Below are positions 1-11,126 of a DNA stretch of 64,000 nucleotides, one piece after another. A program made the translations under genes and the position numbers. Numbering within the stretch: the stretch's first letter is position 1; each line of letters opens with the position of its first letter. The stretch is from Orobanche coerulescens (taxonomy: Eukaryota; Streptophyta; Magnoliopsida; Lamiales; Orobanchaceae), in assembly GCA_033398695.1 (NCBI GenBank), contig CM065815.1, positions 143,141,001 to 143,205,000 on the forward strand, in the 5' to 3' direction. The notes beneath the pieces are model-generated. The model worked only from the letters and a program-made list of their open reading frames with translations. It was not told the origin of the DNA and searched no databases.

Positions 1-533
1 GCAAACAACCTCTCTTGTTTCAGGACTTCGAGCACCTCTTGCAAATGTTGCTCATGATCCTCCTTGCTTTTAGAATAGATGAGGATATCATCGATGAAAA
101 TGATCACATATTTATCTAGGAAGGGCTTGCAAACACGATTCATTAAATCCATGAAGATCGCCGGGGCATTTGTGAGACCAAAGGGCATCACCAGGAATTC
201 ATAATGACCATAACGAGTATGGAACGCCGTCTTTTTGATGTCACTATCTTTCACCCGAACTTGGTGATAACCCGAACAGAGATCGATCTTTGAAAAGAAA
301 TCAGCCCCTGGAAGTTGATCGAAGAGATCATCAATTCGAGACAACAGATAACGATTTTTGACGGTAATCTTGTTGAACTCGTGATAATCGATGCACATGA
401 GCATCGAGCCATCTTTTTTCTTGACGAATAATACGGGTGCACCCCACAGAGAAGAGCTAGGTCGGATGAAACCTTTATCGATGAGCTCTTGTAATTGGGA
501 CATTAACTCCCGCATTTTCGTAGGCGCCAAACA
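1..533 (-). pseudogene. Ty3/gypsy reverse transcriptase, partial (runs off the left edge)
   Basis: Read on the minus strand this is the N-terminal half of a Ty3/gypsy reverse transcriptase, which copies element RNA into cDNA in the particle. The frame shows [15 protein letters not shown], then CIDY, the motif-A region [20 protein letters not shown] and the catalytic FIDD box (positions 87-98) followed by ILIYSK. The frame is open from the left window edge to a single TAA at 534-536, which falls where relatives read P-Y-R before LAP. It continues the linker, protease and gag pieces at 534-1640, so it belongs to one old minus-strand element. The rest of pol lies outside the window. Identification is firm; the exact lineage within chromovirus-like Ty3 elements is not. 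Confidence 0.9.
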
Positions 534-770
534 TTATGGAGCACAGGCAACAGGTGCCGCTCCCGGAACGATATCACTACGGAATTCGACTTGCCTTTCA
601 GGTGGCAAACCGGGTAGGTCGTCTGGGAACACTTTCGGAAATTCTCTGATTACCTTGATGTCTTCTACTGTTCTCTTTTCCCTACGCCCATCTAACACAT
701 AAGCAATGAAGGATGAACATCCTTTAGAGAGACATTTTTCGGCTTTAACCGCGGAAATGAAACTTGGCAT
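534..770 (-). pseudogene. Ty3/gypsy protease-RT linker fragment
   Basis: This segment carries the strongly conserved linker VFPDDLPGLPPERQVEF followed by a PGAAPV stretch, which in Ty3/gypsy polyproteins joins protease to reverse transcriptase. It is in a different frame from the protease piece that overlaps it at 692-770, so a frameshift lies near 700-770. It ends at the TAA at 534-536, beyond which the RT frame resumes. It has no independent function and is part of the broken minus-strand pol. Confidence 0.85.
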
Positions 771-1153
771 GTGATGATGTTTTCTCCATACACATACACC
801 TTGTCGCCATATTTAGTCTTGATTGATACGATTTTATTCCCACATAGAATCTTGGCTTCATTAGCTCCCAGCCAATCCATCCTGATGACCACATCAAATG
901 CTTTAATCTCCATGGGTAAGAGATTAACTTTGAACCACTTCTCATTAATTTCTAGGTTACAATTTCTATAAATATGACAGATGGTAACATATTTCCCATT
1001 GGCAATTTCTACGACGTACACATCATCAAGTAATTCTAAAGGGACATTTAGTTTTACACCAAACTCATGAGATATGAAGGAATATGTAGCACCCGAATCA
1101 AATAACATGTTTGTGGGTATGGAGTTGATGCAGGGTACCTGAAACGACATCAT
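692..1153 (-). pseudogene. Ty3/gypsy aspartic protease
   Basis: The translated minus strand contains LFDSGATYSFIS, the active-site DSGA motif of retrotransposon aspartic proteases, and later VVIRMDWLG, matching the conserved hydrophobic-DWL segment of the fold. The enzyme would cut the Gag-Pol polyprotein. The domain itself is open, but it is frameshifted against the zinc-knuckle segment upstream (ending at 1098) and against the linker downstream, so no polyprotein can be made. It sits in the expected order gag-PR-linker-RT on the minus strand. Confidence 0.88.
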
Positions 1154-1640
1154 GAGCCTTCTTGGCCTCTTCCACGATGTGTTGATACAAACGCCCCTTC
1201 ACTTTGTTAGGATCCGGTTTCTTGTTGGCAGTGGACACCAACGTTTCACTTCCCTTCTTTGGACACATATTGCTATAGTGTCCCTTCTCATGACAAGAAA
1301 AACACTCCACATCACAAAGATCCCTTACCTTGCAATCCTTGGCCTTATGATCCGATTTTCCGCACTTGAAGCAATTTTTGTGTTCGCTTGACATTCCCCC
1401 TTATGATTCTTTCCACACTTCAAGCATCTTGAACTACTCCCTTGCTTGGATTGAGATGGAGAAAATCGTCCCTTTTGTTAGAACATGCTTGCACCACTGA
1501 TTTTTGACTTCAAATCAAACGATTGCCTTTTGAGAACACGCCTCTTTTGTAAACCCTTCACCTTTAACCATAAAGACTAATCTAAGTCTTCCAAAATGTC
1601 TTCACTAACATATTGATCCTAGTCCTTAGCTCCCGAACCT
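1098..1640 (-). pseudogene. Ty3/gypsy gag C-terminus with CCHC zinc knuckles
   Basis: Reading down from about 1640, the frame shows a basic stretch with a stop, then CLKCGKNHKGEC, CFKCGKSDHKAKDC and CFSCHEKGHYSNMC. The last two fit CX2CX4HX4C; the first is a shortened relative. These knuckles bind element RNA in the nucleocapsid. The N-terminal capsid part expected upstream (higher coordinates) is not recognisable before the insertion at 1872, so gag is truncated or badly decayed. A frameshift separates this piece from the protease. Confidence 0.8.
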
Positions 1641-1866
1641 GAGTACAAAGCATTTAAACAACACAAATATGTAAGACATAGTGTCTCGTGAGATACATGG
1701 GTTTAGACCCATCAAAACATTTGAAATATAATCAGTAACTTTCACAAAACATAAGAAATTCATGAAACCATCAATACTATAACATACGAGGAATCTACAC
1801 CCCTAGTTGGTGACTACCAACTCATCATACAGGGAGTCCATACCCCTAGCCAGTGATTACCGGCTC
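1641..1866 (-). repeat. Probable leader/LTR relic of the minus-strand Ty3 element, left part
   Basis: No coding potential is seen. The stretch contains loosely repeated phrases (CCCCTAGTTGGTGACTACC and CCCCTAGCCAGTGATTACC, about 55 bases apart) like the degenerate tandem blocks of other LTRs in this window. It is cut at 1866 by the insertion at 1872 and resumes at 13477. Its place next to gag on the minus strand suggests leader or LTR sequence of the old element; no PBS was found, so this is inference. Confidence 0.35.
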
Positions 1867-1871
1867 CTTAC
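1867..1871. repeat. Target-site duplication CTTAC (left)
   Basis: CTTAC directly precedes the TGTAATACCC start of the LTR at 1872, and the same five bases follow the GTGTTACA end at 13471. A 5-bp duplication is typical of LTR-retrotransposon integration. Confidence 0.93.
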
Positions 1872-2038
1872 TGTAATACCCAAGATCTTTGTTCCGGATT
1901 CGTTGAGTTTTTTGGATTTTATCGGATTGTTATGGTCCTCATCGTTGGAATTTTGTGCCATATTTTAGATGTGCCTTGTTGGGACATGTGTTTGGAGGTG
2001 TTTCGGATCACTATGTGAGTTTTTGGATTTTTGTGGTG

Positions 2039-2392
2039 TAGCGCACGCTAACGCTTGTGGTGTAGCGCGCACTACTGTCTTGTGGTTAGCGCACGCTAAC
2101 TGACAGTCCAGAGGCAGTCCAGGAGCTACTGGACTGGGACTAGAGTTTTGTTAGCGCACGCTATGGTTGGTTGATAGCGCACGCTATCATCTGCCTAGCG
2201 CACACTAATTGTTCTTACTAGCGCACGCTACCTGGTAGGTGCAGACCAGTCCAGGAGCTACTGGAATGGATCCGTGACTCGTTAGCGCACGCAATGCATA
2301 TTGTCTAGCGCACGCTAACTGTGTTACAGGCGGGTTGTTTTGAGGCGTTGACCCTGTTAGCGCGCGCTAATGAGTATGTTTAGCGCACGCTA
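2039..2392. repeat. U3 array of TAGCGCACGCTA palindromes (11 copies)
   Basis: I count seven exact copies of TAGCGCACGCTA and four variants, including TAGCGCGCGCTA, in about 350 bp just upstream of the TATA box. The unit is an inverted repeat TAGCG-NN-CGCTA. Spacing is irregular and the spacers are unrelated. Position suggests a cluster of binding sites in the U3 enhancer/promoter; no binding protein can be named. Confidence 0.9.
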
Positions 2393-2404
2393 ATAACTGT
2401 CCAG

Positions 2405-2412
2405 TATAAATA
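2405..2412 (+). promoter_or_regulatory. TATA box of the 5' LTR
   Basis: TATAAATA lies directly after the palindrome array, where the U3 promoter is expected. The same box is at 8003-8010 in the right LTR. Transcription would start some 25-35 bases downstream. Confidence 0.75.
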
Positions 2413-3348
2413 CTGTACAACAGCGTTTAATCGTCATTTCTTACCCTTCTTCATTCATTTCCGACGGGAGTGAGCTCCAGAGGAGATTTTGAGCGACCTT
2501 CTTCCTCAAGCTTCATCTTTGGGTGGATTTATGCATATCAAGCATCATCTAATCATCTTCTTGCTCCAAATCAAGGTAATCTTTTCTTAGAACCCTAGTT
2601 TCTTGAATTTGGGGGTTTTCCTTAGATTTGTGATTCTTACCCGATCTCATCCGATCGGTTGTGTATTCTTGATTGTCTTGGTCGTGATCTTCGGATTTTG
2701 TAAACCATTCATCGATTTTTATCACTCAGATCAATGATTCTTGAATTCCTTGAGAACACTTAGATCCTTGTTGTTTTTAGGATCAATTCGGATTCCGATT
2801 AGTGTTATTGATTCGCGGTGATGTTATTTTCGTAGTATTCATGGGATTGCCGGATCCTTGGTCATTTTTGGAAGCTCGAGAACTATCCGACTGTGTCCGT
2901 TCGTTGTTCGATTTCTCGTGGTATCGAGGTTGGTAATTGGTTATATGTGGAACTTGAATGTTTTTAATGAACCTTCTAAAGGATCGGTATATTCTCGATA
3001 AAAAGGGTTCCCTTCAAGATAACTCGTATGAATCGTGGATAAATGTGTATTTGGAATATGTAAGTATGTGTTGTATGTGGATAGATGTTATAACCATACT
3101 TCGTGAATATAATAGATCGTAATCACTTGTCGAGGATTGTGTATCGAATCGTATACTTGTTCAGTGGGTATTTGACATGTTGTGATATTAATTGCTACTC
3201 CTTTGAAAGGAGGTTGTGATGCTTAATGTTGTTTGACGTGTTAATTGCTTATGGTTGCATGATTGTTGTAAGTGATTGTGCCACCGGGTAAAATTGTTGA
3301 ATCTACGGGATTCATACTTGCTAGTATGGGTCGGGCAAATCCGTAGAG

Positions 3349-3740
3349 TTATCATCGGGTATGTCTTGCGGGGACTCCGAGGTTCGTGGCTTGCTAGCCC
3401 GATGCCGGGATAACTGGTGGGGTTATCATCGGGTATGTCTCGCGGGGACTCCGAGGTTCGTAGCTTGTTAGTGCGATGCCGGGATAACTTAAGGTTGTGA
3501 TTTAGTTGTAATGTGCGTGTCATGGGTTGTCCAATCGGGTATGTATCGTGGAGGCTCTGAGGCTCGTAGCTTGTTAGTGCGGTGTCAGGATATTTATGAA
3601 CGTATGTATGATGATGGTTTTGTGACTGTTGTGACGGAGACATATGATTTGATATGGTTCACTTTTGGGTTATTCACTCGGGTATGTTCCGCGGGAGTAT
3701 CTGAGGTCCGTGGCTTGTTAGCATGGTACACGAATAAGCC
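3349..3740. repeat. Degenerate tandem repeats in LTR, about 70-140 bp spacing
   Basis: Four diverged copies of a unit starting ATCGGGTATG or CTCGGGTATG (near 3355, 3427, 3534 and 3677) and continuing with GGGGACTCCGAGGTTCGT and GCTTGTTAG-like text. The first two copies are about 72 bp apart and most alike. The homologous block in the right LTR (from about 8994) is where the solo LTR inserted. Confidence 0.8.
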
Positions 3741-4087
3741 CTGGGAATATGTTGATACGTATGATTAGGTCGTGGACCCTGAGCTTTTGATCGGAATGGT
3801 GTGATTGGGTCGTGGACCCCGTGTCTTGTTATCATAATTGTATTTTGGGAAAATGACTTTTGGGCTGTGCCCCTAAATGGTTTCGAAAGGCTTGAGAATT
3901 TTTAAATCCCAAATGTTTTCAAAACTCCCGAGATCGTAAAATATTTTACAAGATGTATATCGGGTTTACCCCTATTTTTCGATTGAACCGTTTTGATCAA
4001 GTGATTTAGCTCAGGAAGTAAGTTTCATGTTTATTATGTCCTTGGAGTATGATATGTATGGCTTGTATTCGTATTTTATACTTACAC

Positions 4088-4155
4088 TAGCAAAATAATG
4101 GAGTTTTGCTAACCCCCGAGTATTCGGGGGGTGGATGTCTGTTTTGCATCCAGGT
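4088..4155 (+). promoter_or_regulatory. Double hairpin plus CAGGTA in LTR (possible R-region RNA element)
   Basis: TAGCAAAA pairs with TTTTGCTA (4104-4111); directly after, CCCCCGA (4113-4119) pairs with TCGGGGG (4124-4130) over a 4-base loop. About 20 bases later comes CAGGTA. A counterpart occurs in the right LTR (13037-13105), the solo LTR, and in altered form in both chromovirus LTR pairs. Role unknown; RNA structure in the transcript is an inference. Confidence 0.6.
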
Positions 4156-4526
4156 ACTTGCAGGTTGCTGGGGAGCGAATCACAGGATCGATACGAAGGA
4201 TGATGGAAGACGGCGATACTAATCACATGAAGACCAGTTGTTGTGTTTTGGTAGAACCTTATTGTTTGGTTCCCTGTTGTGTGGTTCTCCCGTTTTACGG
4301 GCATGTTGATATATTCCAACCCCTGTGTGGGTATGTGTTTTGAAGAAGAGTTGTGTATATTTTATGTGTGTATTGTGGAGAAGACCAAATCGGTCTAATG
4401 AGTCATTATTAGCCATGTTGGCATGTATCTATATATTGTGTTTTCCGCTTTTAGCCTGGTAGATCCTCAAGGAGAGGGTCTGCGGCGCTGTAATATTCCC
4501 GAGTGGTTTGGGGGTGTTACAGAATA

Positions 4527-4538
4527 TGGTATCAGAGC
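4527..4538 (+). promoter_or_regulatory. Primer binding site for initiator Met tRNA
   Basis: TGGTATCAGAGC, six bases past the end of the 5' LTR, is complementary to the 3' end of plant initiator tRNA-Met. It primes minus-strand DNA synthesis. Confidence 0.92.
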
Positions 4539-5616
4539 TTAGGTTGCGGAAACCTAGGCTGTCGGGTCGAGTTATGTATTGTCGAATCTTGTTTTTTCAG
4601 ACTTTGTCTGACTGAGTGGTGTCGCGACGCGTCGTCTGGAGGTCGGTTGTGATTAGTATCAAGGTGCAGTCATCATCTTCGTGCGATCTGTGGATGTAAG
4701 TCTCCCCACTATATTGTTGTGTCTCGTGTTACACGAGCTTGTGCGATATTTGTGTTTTGATGTGGAGTTAATTGTGAATCGTGAATACGTACTCCATGTT
4801 CGCTTGATTTTCGTAATGTGCCGGTGTATATGTATATATGTATATACGTATCCTTGTATAAACCGTTTTTACAGGAGTAATGTTTTGGTGTGATTACGCA
4901 AAGAAAGTTTGTCAATGTGATGTTTTAAAGCTTTAAAATTTTGGGAAGTCACGTAAATTTTATTTTAAAACATCCTTCAAGAAAGGAAAACTTTGACTTT
5001 CGTGTGATGACCTCGAGATCGAAAATTTTGGGAATTCAAACTAGTTATATCTTATTTCCATCCTGTATTACAAGTTTTCAAAAATTTGATTTTAAAACTC
5101 AAATGAGGTCTACAAAAAAAAAAACATATATATTTGAAAACGTGACTCTCGCTTTTAACTTTTCAGTGATGAATCTCGGTTAATAGGTATGTAGTAAAGA
5201 TATTGTTGTTGTTCAGCCGTAGCGCTCTGAGTTGTGACTAAAGTGGTGGGGTGAGCGCTGAGTCATTCAGTATGCACTTGTTGAAATAGTATTCTTGACC
5301 GATAGATGGGATTTCGGTTTGAATGTTAATTAATGTCTGATGGTTATTTGTGTAAGGTCATAATTATGCGAACTGTTGGCATTTGAATTTGTATGTTGTT
5401 GTCCGGTCTAGTACCGTTGATAGGTGAGTATGTATGTGTTTCCAAACTTGCACAGCTAGCGCACGTCATCTTTTGTTTTGGAGCGCGCTTTCTAGCTGGG
5501 CAAAAGTTTTGGAACGGCATTTTGCCGTCAGGCTTAATTTTTGAAGTCGATCATCTGTGAATAGATTCTATGTGTGATTATGTGATTTGCGTTGCGTTAG
5601 GTTGCTGCTTGTTAGT
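4539..5616 (+). other. Leader between PBS and gag
   Basis: This 1.1 kb leader has no supported gene. It begins with a hairpin (CTTAGGTT at about 4538-4545 pairing with AACCTAGG at about 4551-4558), also present in the non-coding element at 33112-33132. Short ORFs at 4681-5183 show no domain. Long leaders with packaging signals are usual in Ty3 elements. Confidence 0.6.
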
Positions 5617-6639
5617 ATGCCGAGGGACAGAGGTCGTGGTCGTAACTGTGGTACTGATGGCCACGGGGATGAGATGCGGAATCGAGAGAATATTGTCGGG
5701 AATGATATTGGTATTGGTGTTGCTACTATATTGCAACAAGTAGCAGCACAGATGAATCAGTTGACCCAGGCGGTTCAACGCAACACTGATGCGACTCAGA
5801 ACGTCGGTGTAAATCAATGGCTTCGAGAGGTATTTCGTATGAATCCCCCTAGATTCGCTGGTGCTGCGGACGCGTTGGACTGGGACGGTTGGATTTTCCA
5901 GTTGGGAAAGATTTTTGAGGCCGTCGATTGTCCCGAAGAGCGGAAGGTACCCATCGCTCTGTACCTTCTTGACAAAGATGTTGTTAATTGGTGGAAAGCT
6001 GTTAAACGTCGTGACCGTGATGTCACGTGGGTAGAGTTCCAGGCATTTATGGAAGCTGAGTTCTATCTGAAACTGATTAGAGAGCAGGGAATTCGTGAAT
6101 TCTATTTGGCATAATCTCTAGATATATCAGTGTCTCAGGCCATCATCGACTATAGTAAACAACTCAGTTTTGTGCGAGATCGGGTGAGGACCGAAGAAGA
6201 GAAGATCCTTCATTTTGACAGACGGATGAAGTTGGAGATTCGCCAGTATATGGCAGGATTCACTTGCACTTCGTTGAGGGATTATCAGGATCGAGCCTTG
6301 GCTTATGAACTGGCTTCGTTATCATCGGAGCGTGTGCACGAGCCGAAGAAACGGAGGATGTTCGATGACCTTATGGATAGTACGAGAGTTGGTGTCTCTA
6401 GATTGCAGCGTCGTAGTCTTTCTGCAGTGAAGCTCCATCGTTCGATGCATGGGACTGAGAGTTCCAAATCGTCAGCTTTGACTCCTGGTAAGGCCAAGAG
6501 GTGTTTCAACTGCAATGTGTCAGGGCATGTTCGTGCACATTTCCCTTCGCCGCCAGTAACGTGTTACAAGTGCGAACTCGTGGGACACCGAGTTCAGTTT
6601 TGCGAGTTAGCCACCGAGTCTTCTGAGGCACGGACGTGA
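5617..6639 (+). pseudogene. Ty3/gypsy Gag (capsid + zinc knuckles), one in-frame stop
   Basis: Structural Gag, which forms the particle and packages RNA. The ATG at 5617 opens MPRDRGRGR, an Arg/Gly-rich start as in the chromovirus gags of this window. A capsid domain follows with WDGWIFQLGKIFEAVDCPEERKV-type text, then two zinc knuckles near the C-terminus. The first reads CFNCNVSGHVRAHF, with the fourth ligand Cys replaced by Phe; the second, CYKCELVGHRVQFC, is intact. A TAA at 6112-6114 interrupts the same frame between LREQGIREFYLA and SLDIS. No protease follows, so the element encoded gag only. It may have kept gag for packaging in cis while borrowing pol; that is inference. Confidence 0.85.
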
Positions 6640-7413
6640 GCACTGATATCAAGGATGACTCTGAGGAGTCCCTGAGAATATAGTCTACCAGTTGTATGAC
6701 ATGATAATTTTTTTTCTTGCTTTGTTGTTTCGAACCTCGGGGTTAAACTTCTTTCATTAGAAGTGGATCGGATTGTTGAACTTCTGTATTTCCAGTCATG
6801 TCGACTCTTTTGTACTCGTCGATATTTTCTGAACTCATTCTATCCTTCACTTTTCATTGTTGGACGAGTTGTGGTATTGTTTCGTAAAAATTCGTTTATT
6901 GTTGTGACTTTTTCCAGATTTGGCTCCAACCCTATGAATCTTATATAAATGCGTATATTGTCATTCTTACCAGACCATCTATTGTCTCGAGTCGAATTGT
7001 GGACTTCGGGGTTGTTATTTAATTTTTGTTGTTCGTCGTGATTCGAACATGATTATTCGACTGTTTTTGTCTCGATCATTTGATTGTTCAGTTTTTGTTG
7101 GTCTCGTATCGTGATTGTTGAGCATTCAGGCTCCTTCGTAATTTCCTTGAGTTCAGGAAATTAGCTTCGTTGTCGATCTTCCGACCCTCGGGTGGTAGAA
7201 TTTTGTATTTGCTCAGCATTTAGCTTGCGTTCTGACTGACGTACTGTTCGGGTTGGTCAACCATATTAATTTTTGTTCGTTGTGTTTTGTTATCGTTCTG
7301 GCGTAGCGATATAGATGTTAGCAGCCTCGTGCTGCATGTGATTCGTTGCAGGTCATCGACAACGAATAGCGTGTGTAATTTGAGATTGTTTTGCATTGAT
7401 CGTTTTGTGTTTT
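6640..7413 (+). other. Non-coding internal region after gag (no pol)
   Basis: About 770 bp of T-rich sequence without any recognisable protease, RT, RNase H or integrase motif in any frame. In a complete chromovirus several kilobases of pol would be here. It leads into the hairpin and polypurine tract at 7414-7450. Confidence 0.7.
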
Positions 7414-7450
7414 AAGTTTCGGGGATGAAACTTCTTTTAAGGGGGTAGAA
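7414..7450 (+). promoter_or_regulatory. Pre-PPT hairpin and polypurine tract
   Basis: AAGTTTC (7414-7420) and GAAACTT (7427-7433) form a 7-bp stem; the purine tract AAGGGGG with following TAGAA runs up to the 3' LTR at 7451. The tract primes plus-strand synthesis. The same hairpin precedes the tract in the three other complete Ty3 elements of the window. Confidence 0.75.
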
Positions 7451-7617
7451 TGTAATACCCGAGATCTTTGTTCCGGATTCGTTGAGTTTTCTAGGTTTTA
7501 TCGGATTGTTATGGTACTCATCGCTGGAATTTTGTGCCATGTTTTGGGTGTGCCTTGTTGGGACATGTGTTTGGAGACGTTTCGGATCACTATGTGAGTT
7601 TTTGGGTTTTTGTGGTG

Positions 7618-7990
7618 TAGCGCACGCTAACGCTTATGGTGTAGCGCGCGCTACTGTGTTGTGGTTAGCGCACGCTACCGGATGTGTAGCGCACGCTAAC
7701 AGCTGTCCAGAGGCAGTCCAGGAGCTACTTGACTGGGACTGGAGTTTCGTTAGCGCACGCTATGGTTGGTTGATAGCGCACGCTATCATCTGCCTAGCGC
7801 ACGCTAATTGTTCTTACTAGCGCACGCTACCTGGTAGGTGCACACCAGTCCAGGAGCTACTGGACTGGATCCGTGACTCGTTAGCGCACGCTATGCTTAT
7901 TGGCTACGCACGTTAACTGTGTTACAGGCGGGTTTTTTTGATGCGTTGACCCCGTTAGCGCGCGCTAATGAGTATGTTTAGCGCACGCTA
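7618..7990. repeat. U3 array of TAGCGCACGCTA palindromes in the 3' LTR (12 copies)
   Basis: Twelve units, nine of them exact TAGCGCACGCTA, directly upstream of the TATAAATA box at 8003-8010. One more unit than in the 5' LTR, and several units that are degenerate there are perfect here. Confidence 0.9.
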
Positions 7991-9088
7991 ATAACTGTCC
8001 AGTATAAATATTGGACAACAGCGTTTAATGGTCATTTCTCACCCTTCTTCATCCATTTCCGACGGGAGTGAGCTCCAGAGATGATTCTGAGCGACCTTCT
8101 TCCTCAAGCTTCATCTTTGGGTGGATTTATGCATATCAAGCATCATCTAATCATCTTCTTACTCCAAATCAAGGTAATCTCTTCTTAGAACCCTAGTTTC
8201 TTGAATTTGGGGGTTTTCCTTGGATTTGTGATTCTTACCCGATCTCATCTGACTGGTTGTGTATTCTTGATTGTCTTGGCCGTGATCTTCGGATTTTGTA
8301 AACCGTTTATCGATTTTTATCACTCGGATCAATGATTCTTTAATTCCTTGAGAACACTTAGATCCTTGTTTTTTTAGGATCGTTTCGAATTCCGATTAGT
8401 GTTATGGATTCGTGGTGATGTTATTTTCGTAGTATTCGTGGGATTGCCGGATCCTTGGTCATTTTTAGAAGCTCGAGAACTATCCGACCGTGTTCATTCG
8501 TTGTTCGATTGCTCGTGGTATCGAGGCAAGTATCTTGACAATACTCTTCGTATTTCGTAGACGCGATAGTTGGTAATTGGTTATATGTGGAACTTGAATG
8601 TTTTTAATGAACCTTCTAAAGGATCAGTATATTCTCGATAAAAAGGGTTCCTTTTAAGATAACTCGCATGAATCGTGGATAAATGTGTGTTTGGAATATG
8701 TAAGTATGTGTCGTATGTGGATAGATGTTATAACCATACTTCGTGAATATAATAGACCGTAATCACTTGCCGAGGATTGTGTATCGAATCATATACTTGT
8801 TCGGTGGGTATTTGACATGTTGTGATATTAATTGCTACTCATTTGAAAGGAGGTTGTGATGCTTAATGTTGTTTGACATGTTAATTGCTTATGGATGCAT
8901 GATTGTTGTAAGTGATTGTGCCACCGGGTAAGATTGTTGAATCTCCGGGATTCATAATTGCTAGTATGGGTTGGGCAGAACCGTAGAGTTATCATCGGGT
9001 ATGTCCTGTGGGGACTCCGAGGCTCGTGGCTTGCTAGCCCGATGCCGGGATAACTGGTGGGGTTATCATCGGGTATGTCTTGCGGGGA

Positions 9089-9093
9089 CTTCG
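9089..9093. repeat. Target-site duplication CTTCG (left of the solo LTR)
   Basis: CTTCG precedes the LTR start at 9094 and recurs at 12403-12407 directly after its end. Confidence 0.93.
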
Positions 9094-9680
9094 TGTAATA
9101 TCCGCAATTTCGATTTCCGATAATTTTCTTTTTTTAGTGAGAGTCCATTTTGACGACTCGATTGTGACCGTTTTGTCATTCTGTGAATGATTAATTCTGC
9201 ACTTTTTGCCATCCGAGTTCGTTTCGGTGCCGTTTTGTTGAGTTCCGTGCTTCTTAGCGACTTTTCCGTACTTGAGTTCGATTCTTGCGAATCTCGTTCG
9301 AAACTGCTGTTTCGAGTTTCCCTTAAGTCCGTTTAACTTTGTTAGATGTGTTGTGAACTTTGGTTTGGTTATTCAACCACGTATCGTGATTTTCGGGCGT
9401 TTTGGGCCATTTTGTAATTTACCCAAAGATGTGGGTATCCACATTCGTATTTGTTGTCTTGATCGATTTTTGTGTTTAATCGGTCGCGTGTGATTAATCG
9501 TTGCATGGTATTTCATTTCAGATCGATGATATTGTCCGCGAGCATTTGGTCGTGTTTCGTTCCGTGCGTTTTCGGAAACCAAATCGTCGGATCAGGGTGG
9601 CTGGGCACTGGCCGAACGGGTGCGGCAGACACAGTCGGAAGTGCTGGGCACTGGCCAGGCAGACGCGGCAGGAACCGGCG

Positions 9681-10098
9681 TAGCGCGTGCTATTGCCGGA
9701 AGGCTGTGCACGCTAGCCCGGCAGGAGTAGCGCACGTTATTCGGCCGGCCGACGCACGCTATCAGGTTGGGCAGAGAGGTTCCTGGAGTTCTGGACTCGG
9801 GGAGGATCGGCAGGTAGCGCACGCTGCTGTCGGTCATGGCGCGCGCTAACCGTCATGTGTAGCGCACGCTGTCGGCCGACTAGCGCACGTTACCCGGCCG
9901 AGCAGTTTAGTCCAGAGGGTTATGGACAATGTCGGCTAAGCGCTAAGCGGCGTCTGCAGCGCACGCTATCGGGGTCAGGCAGGCATGTCCTGATCGACAG
10001 GTTGGGTCATCAGTGCCGGGCCGTGCGGGCCCCGGCCGAGAGTTCTGGGCCGATACTGGCCGATAGCGCACGCTAGTCCGGAAGGCTAGCGCACGCTA
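9681..10098. repeat. U3 array of TAGCGCACGCTA-like palindromes in the solo LTR
   Basis: About eleven units, from TAGCGCGTGCTA at 9681 to an exact TAGCGCACGCTA at 10087-10098. Many are degenerate (ACGTTA, ACGCTG). The spacers are GC-rich and unlike those of the element at 1872, yet the motif and its place before the TATA box are the same. Confidence 0.85.
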
Positions 10099-10109
10099 GG
10101 CCGCGCCAC

Positions 10110-10117
10110 TATAAATA
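10110..10117 (+). promoter_or_regulatory. TATA box of the solo LTR
   Basis: TATAAATA follows the palindrome array by about 12 bases, as in the LTRs at 1872 and 7451. Confidence 0.72.
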
Positions 10118-11126
10118 TGACTGAGCAGTCATATTTTCACCCGTTCTTCATTTATATCTTTTTCTTTACGCGGCTGGAGGCTTGATGATCATGTAGACAT
10201 ATTGTCAAGGAATTAATCCACGAAGTTTGGGAGTTCATATCATTGATTAATCATCCTATAACATCCTTTGATCCAGCGAATCAAGGCTAGATTTCCTAGA
10301 ACCCTATCTTTGGGAAATTTTGGGGTTTTCGGGTTTTTGTCCGATTCGTTCCGAATTGTTGATTAATCCATGATGGGTATGATTAATCTTAGTATTATTC
10401 ATGTGTTTAACATCATTTAATCATTGTTCTTCGCCGAATCAAGGTATATTTCTTGATTTTCCTTCGAGTTGACTTTTTGGGGATTTGTTCTTGATTTCGT
10501 CTTCCATCCGTTTTTGATGAATCAATTGTTGTTAAATGATGTTGTTAAACATATCCTATGGATTGAACATCCATATTTCGGTTGGGAGTTCCATTTTCAT
10601 GTTTTGACGGGTCGATTCGTGTTCTTGGCCATTTTAGGGGAAACCCTCGAACTTTCGTCGTTTGTTCGTTGAATCCAGCGACTTTAGGTCGTGCTTTGGA
10701 ATTCATTTTCAATGTTGTTATTGTCCTTCGTAGTGTATTGTCGCGAGTGGGCGTTCGGTGGTGTCGGTGGGTTCAAAGTCGGTTCGTGCCAACCTACTTC
10801 GGTCGATTCTCCGCGTTGTGGTTATTCGAGGCAAGTACCTTGTCCATACTTTTCTTGTTTCGTGGATATGATGAGTGGTGATCGTCTTAGTATGTTTGTT
10901 TGTTTGTTTGTTTGAAATGAATTTTTCAAAATATTCGGTTTAGCCTCGTTAAAGGCTCTCTTTCAAAACACGTGTGTTTTGTGAATGTTGTGTCTCGTGA
11001 ATGATTAAGTGAACCCTATGAATATGCTTGGTGTTGTTGTTGTGCTTTGATAATATATATACATATATTATCTTATTGCCTTTGGGTGAATTGCTTGGAT
11101 ATCATTGGTGTGACATGTTGATTGTG

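Larger units (their letters stand above)
1872..4521 (+). repeat. 5' LTR of the gag-only Ty3 element
   Basis: This 2650-bp LTR begins TGTAATACCC and ends GGGGTGTTACA. Order of parts: palindrome array 2039-2392, TATA box 2405-2412, AT-rich middle, degenerate tandem repeats 3349-3740, double hairpin with CAGGT at 4088-4155, terminal module to 4521. It matches 7451-13471 once the solo LTR there is removed. Short ORFs inside it are not genes. Confidence 0.92.

Noticed and set aside
2039..2392. CRISPR-like array of short repeats
   Set aside because: Units are 12 bp with irregular spacers, the DNA is plant nuclear and there are no cas genes; the array is a U3 promoter part.
3511..3768. ORF of 85 codons in the 5' LTR with a homologue at 12467-12754 in the 3' LTR
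   Set aside because: Both copies are the same LTR tandem-repeat block read in frame; no domain, and conservation follows from LTR identity.
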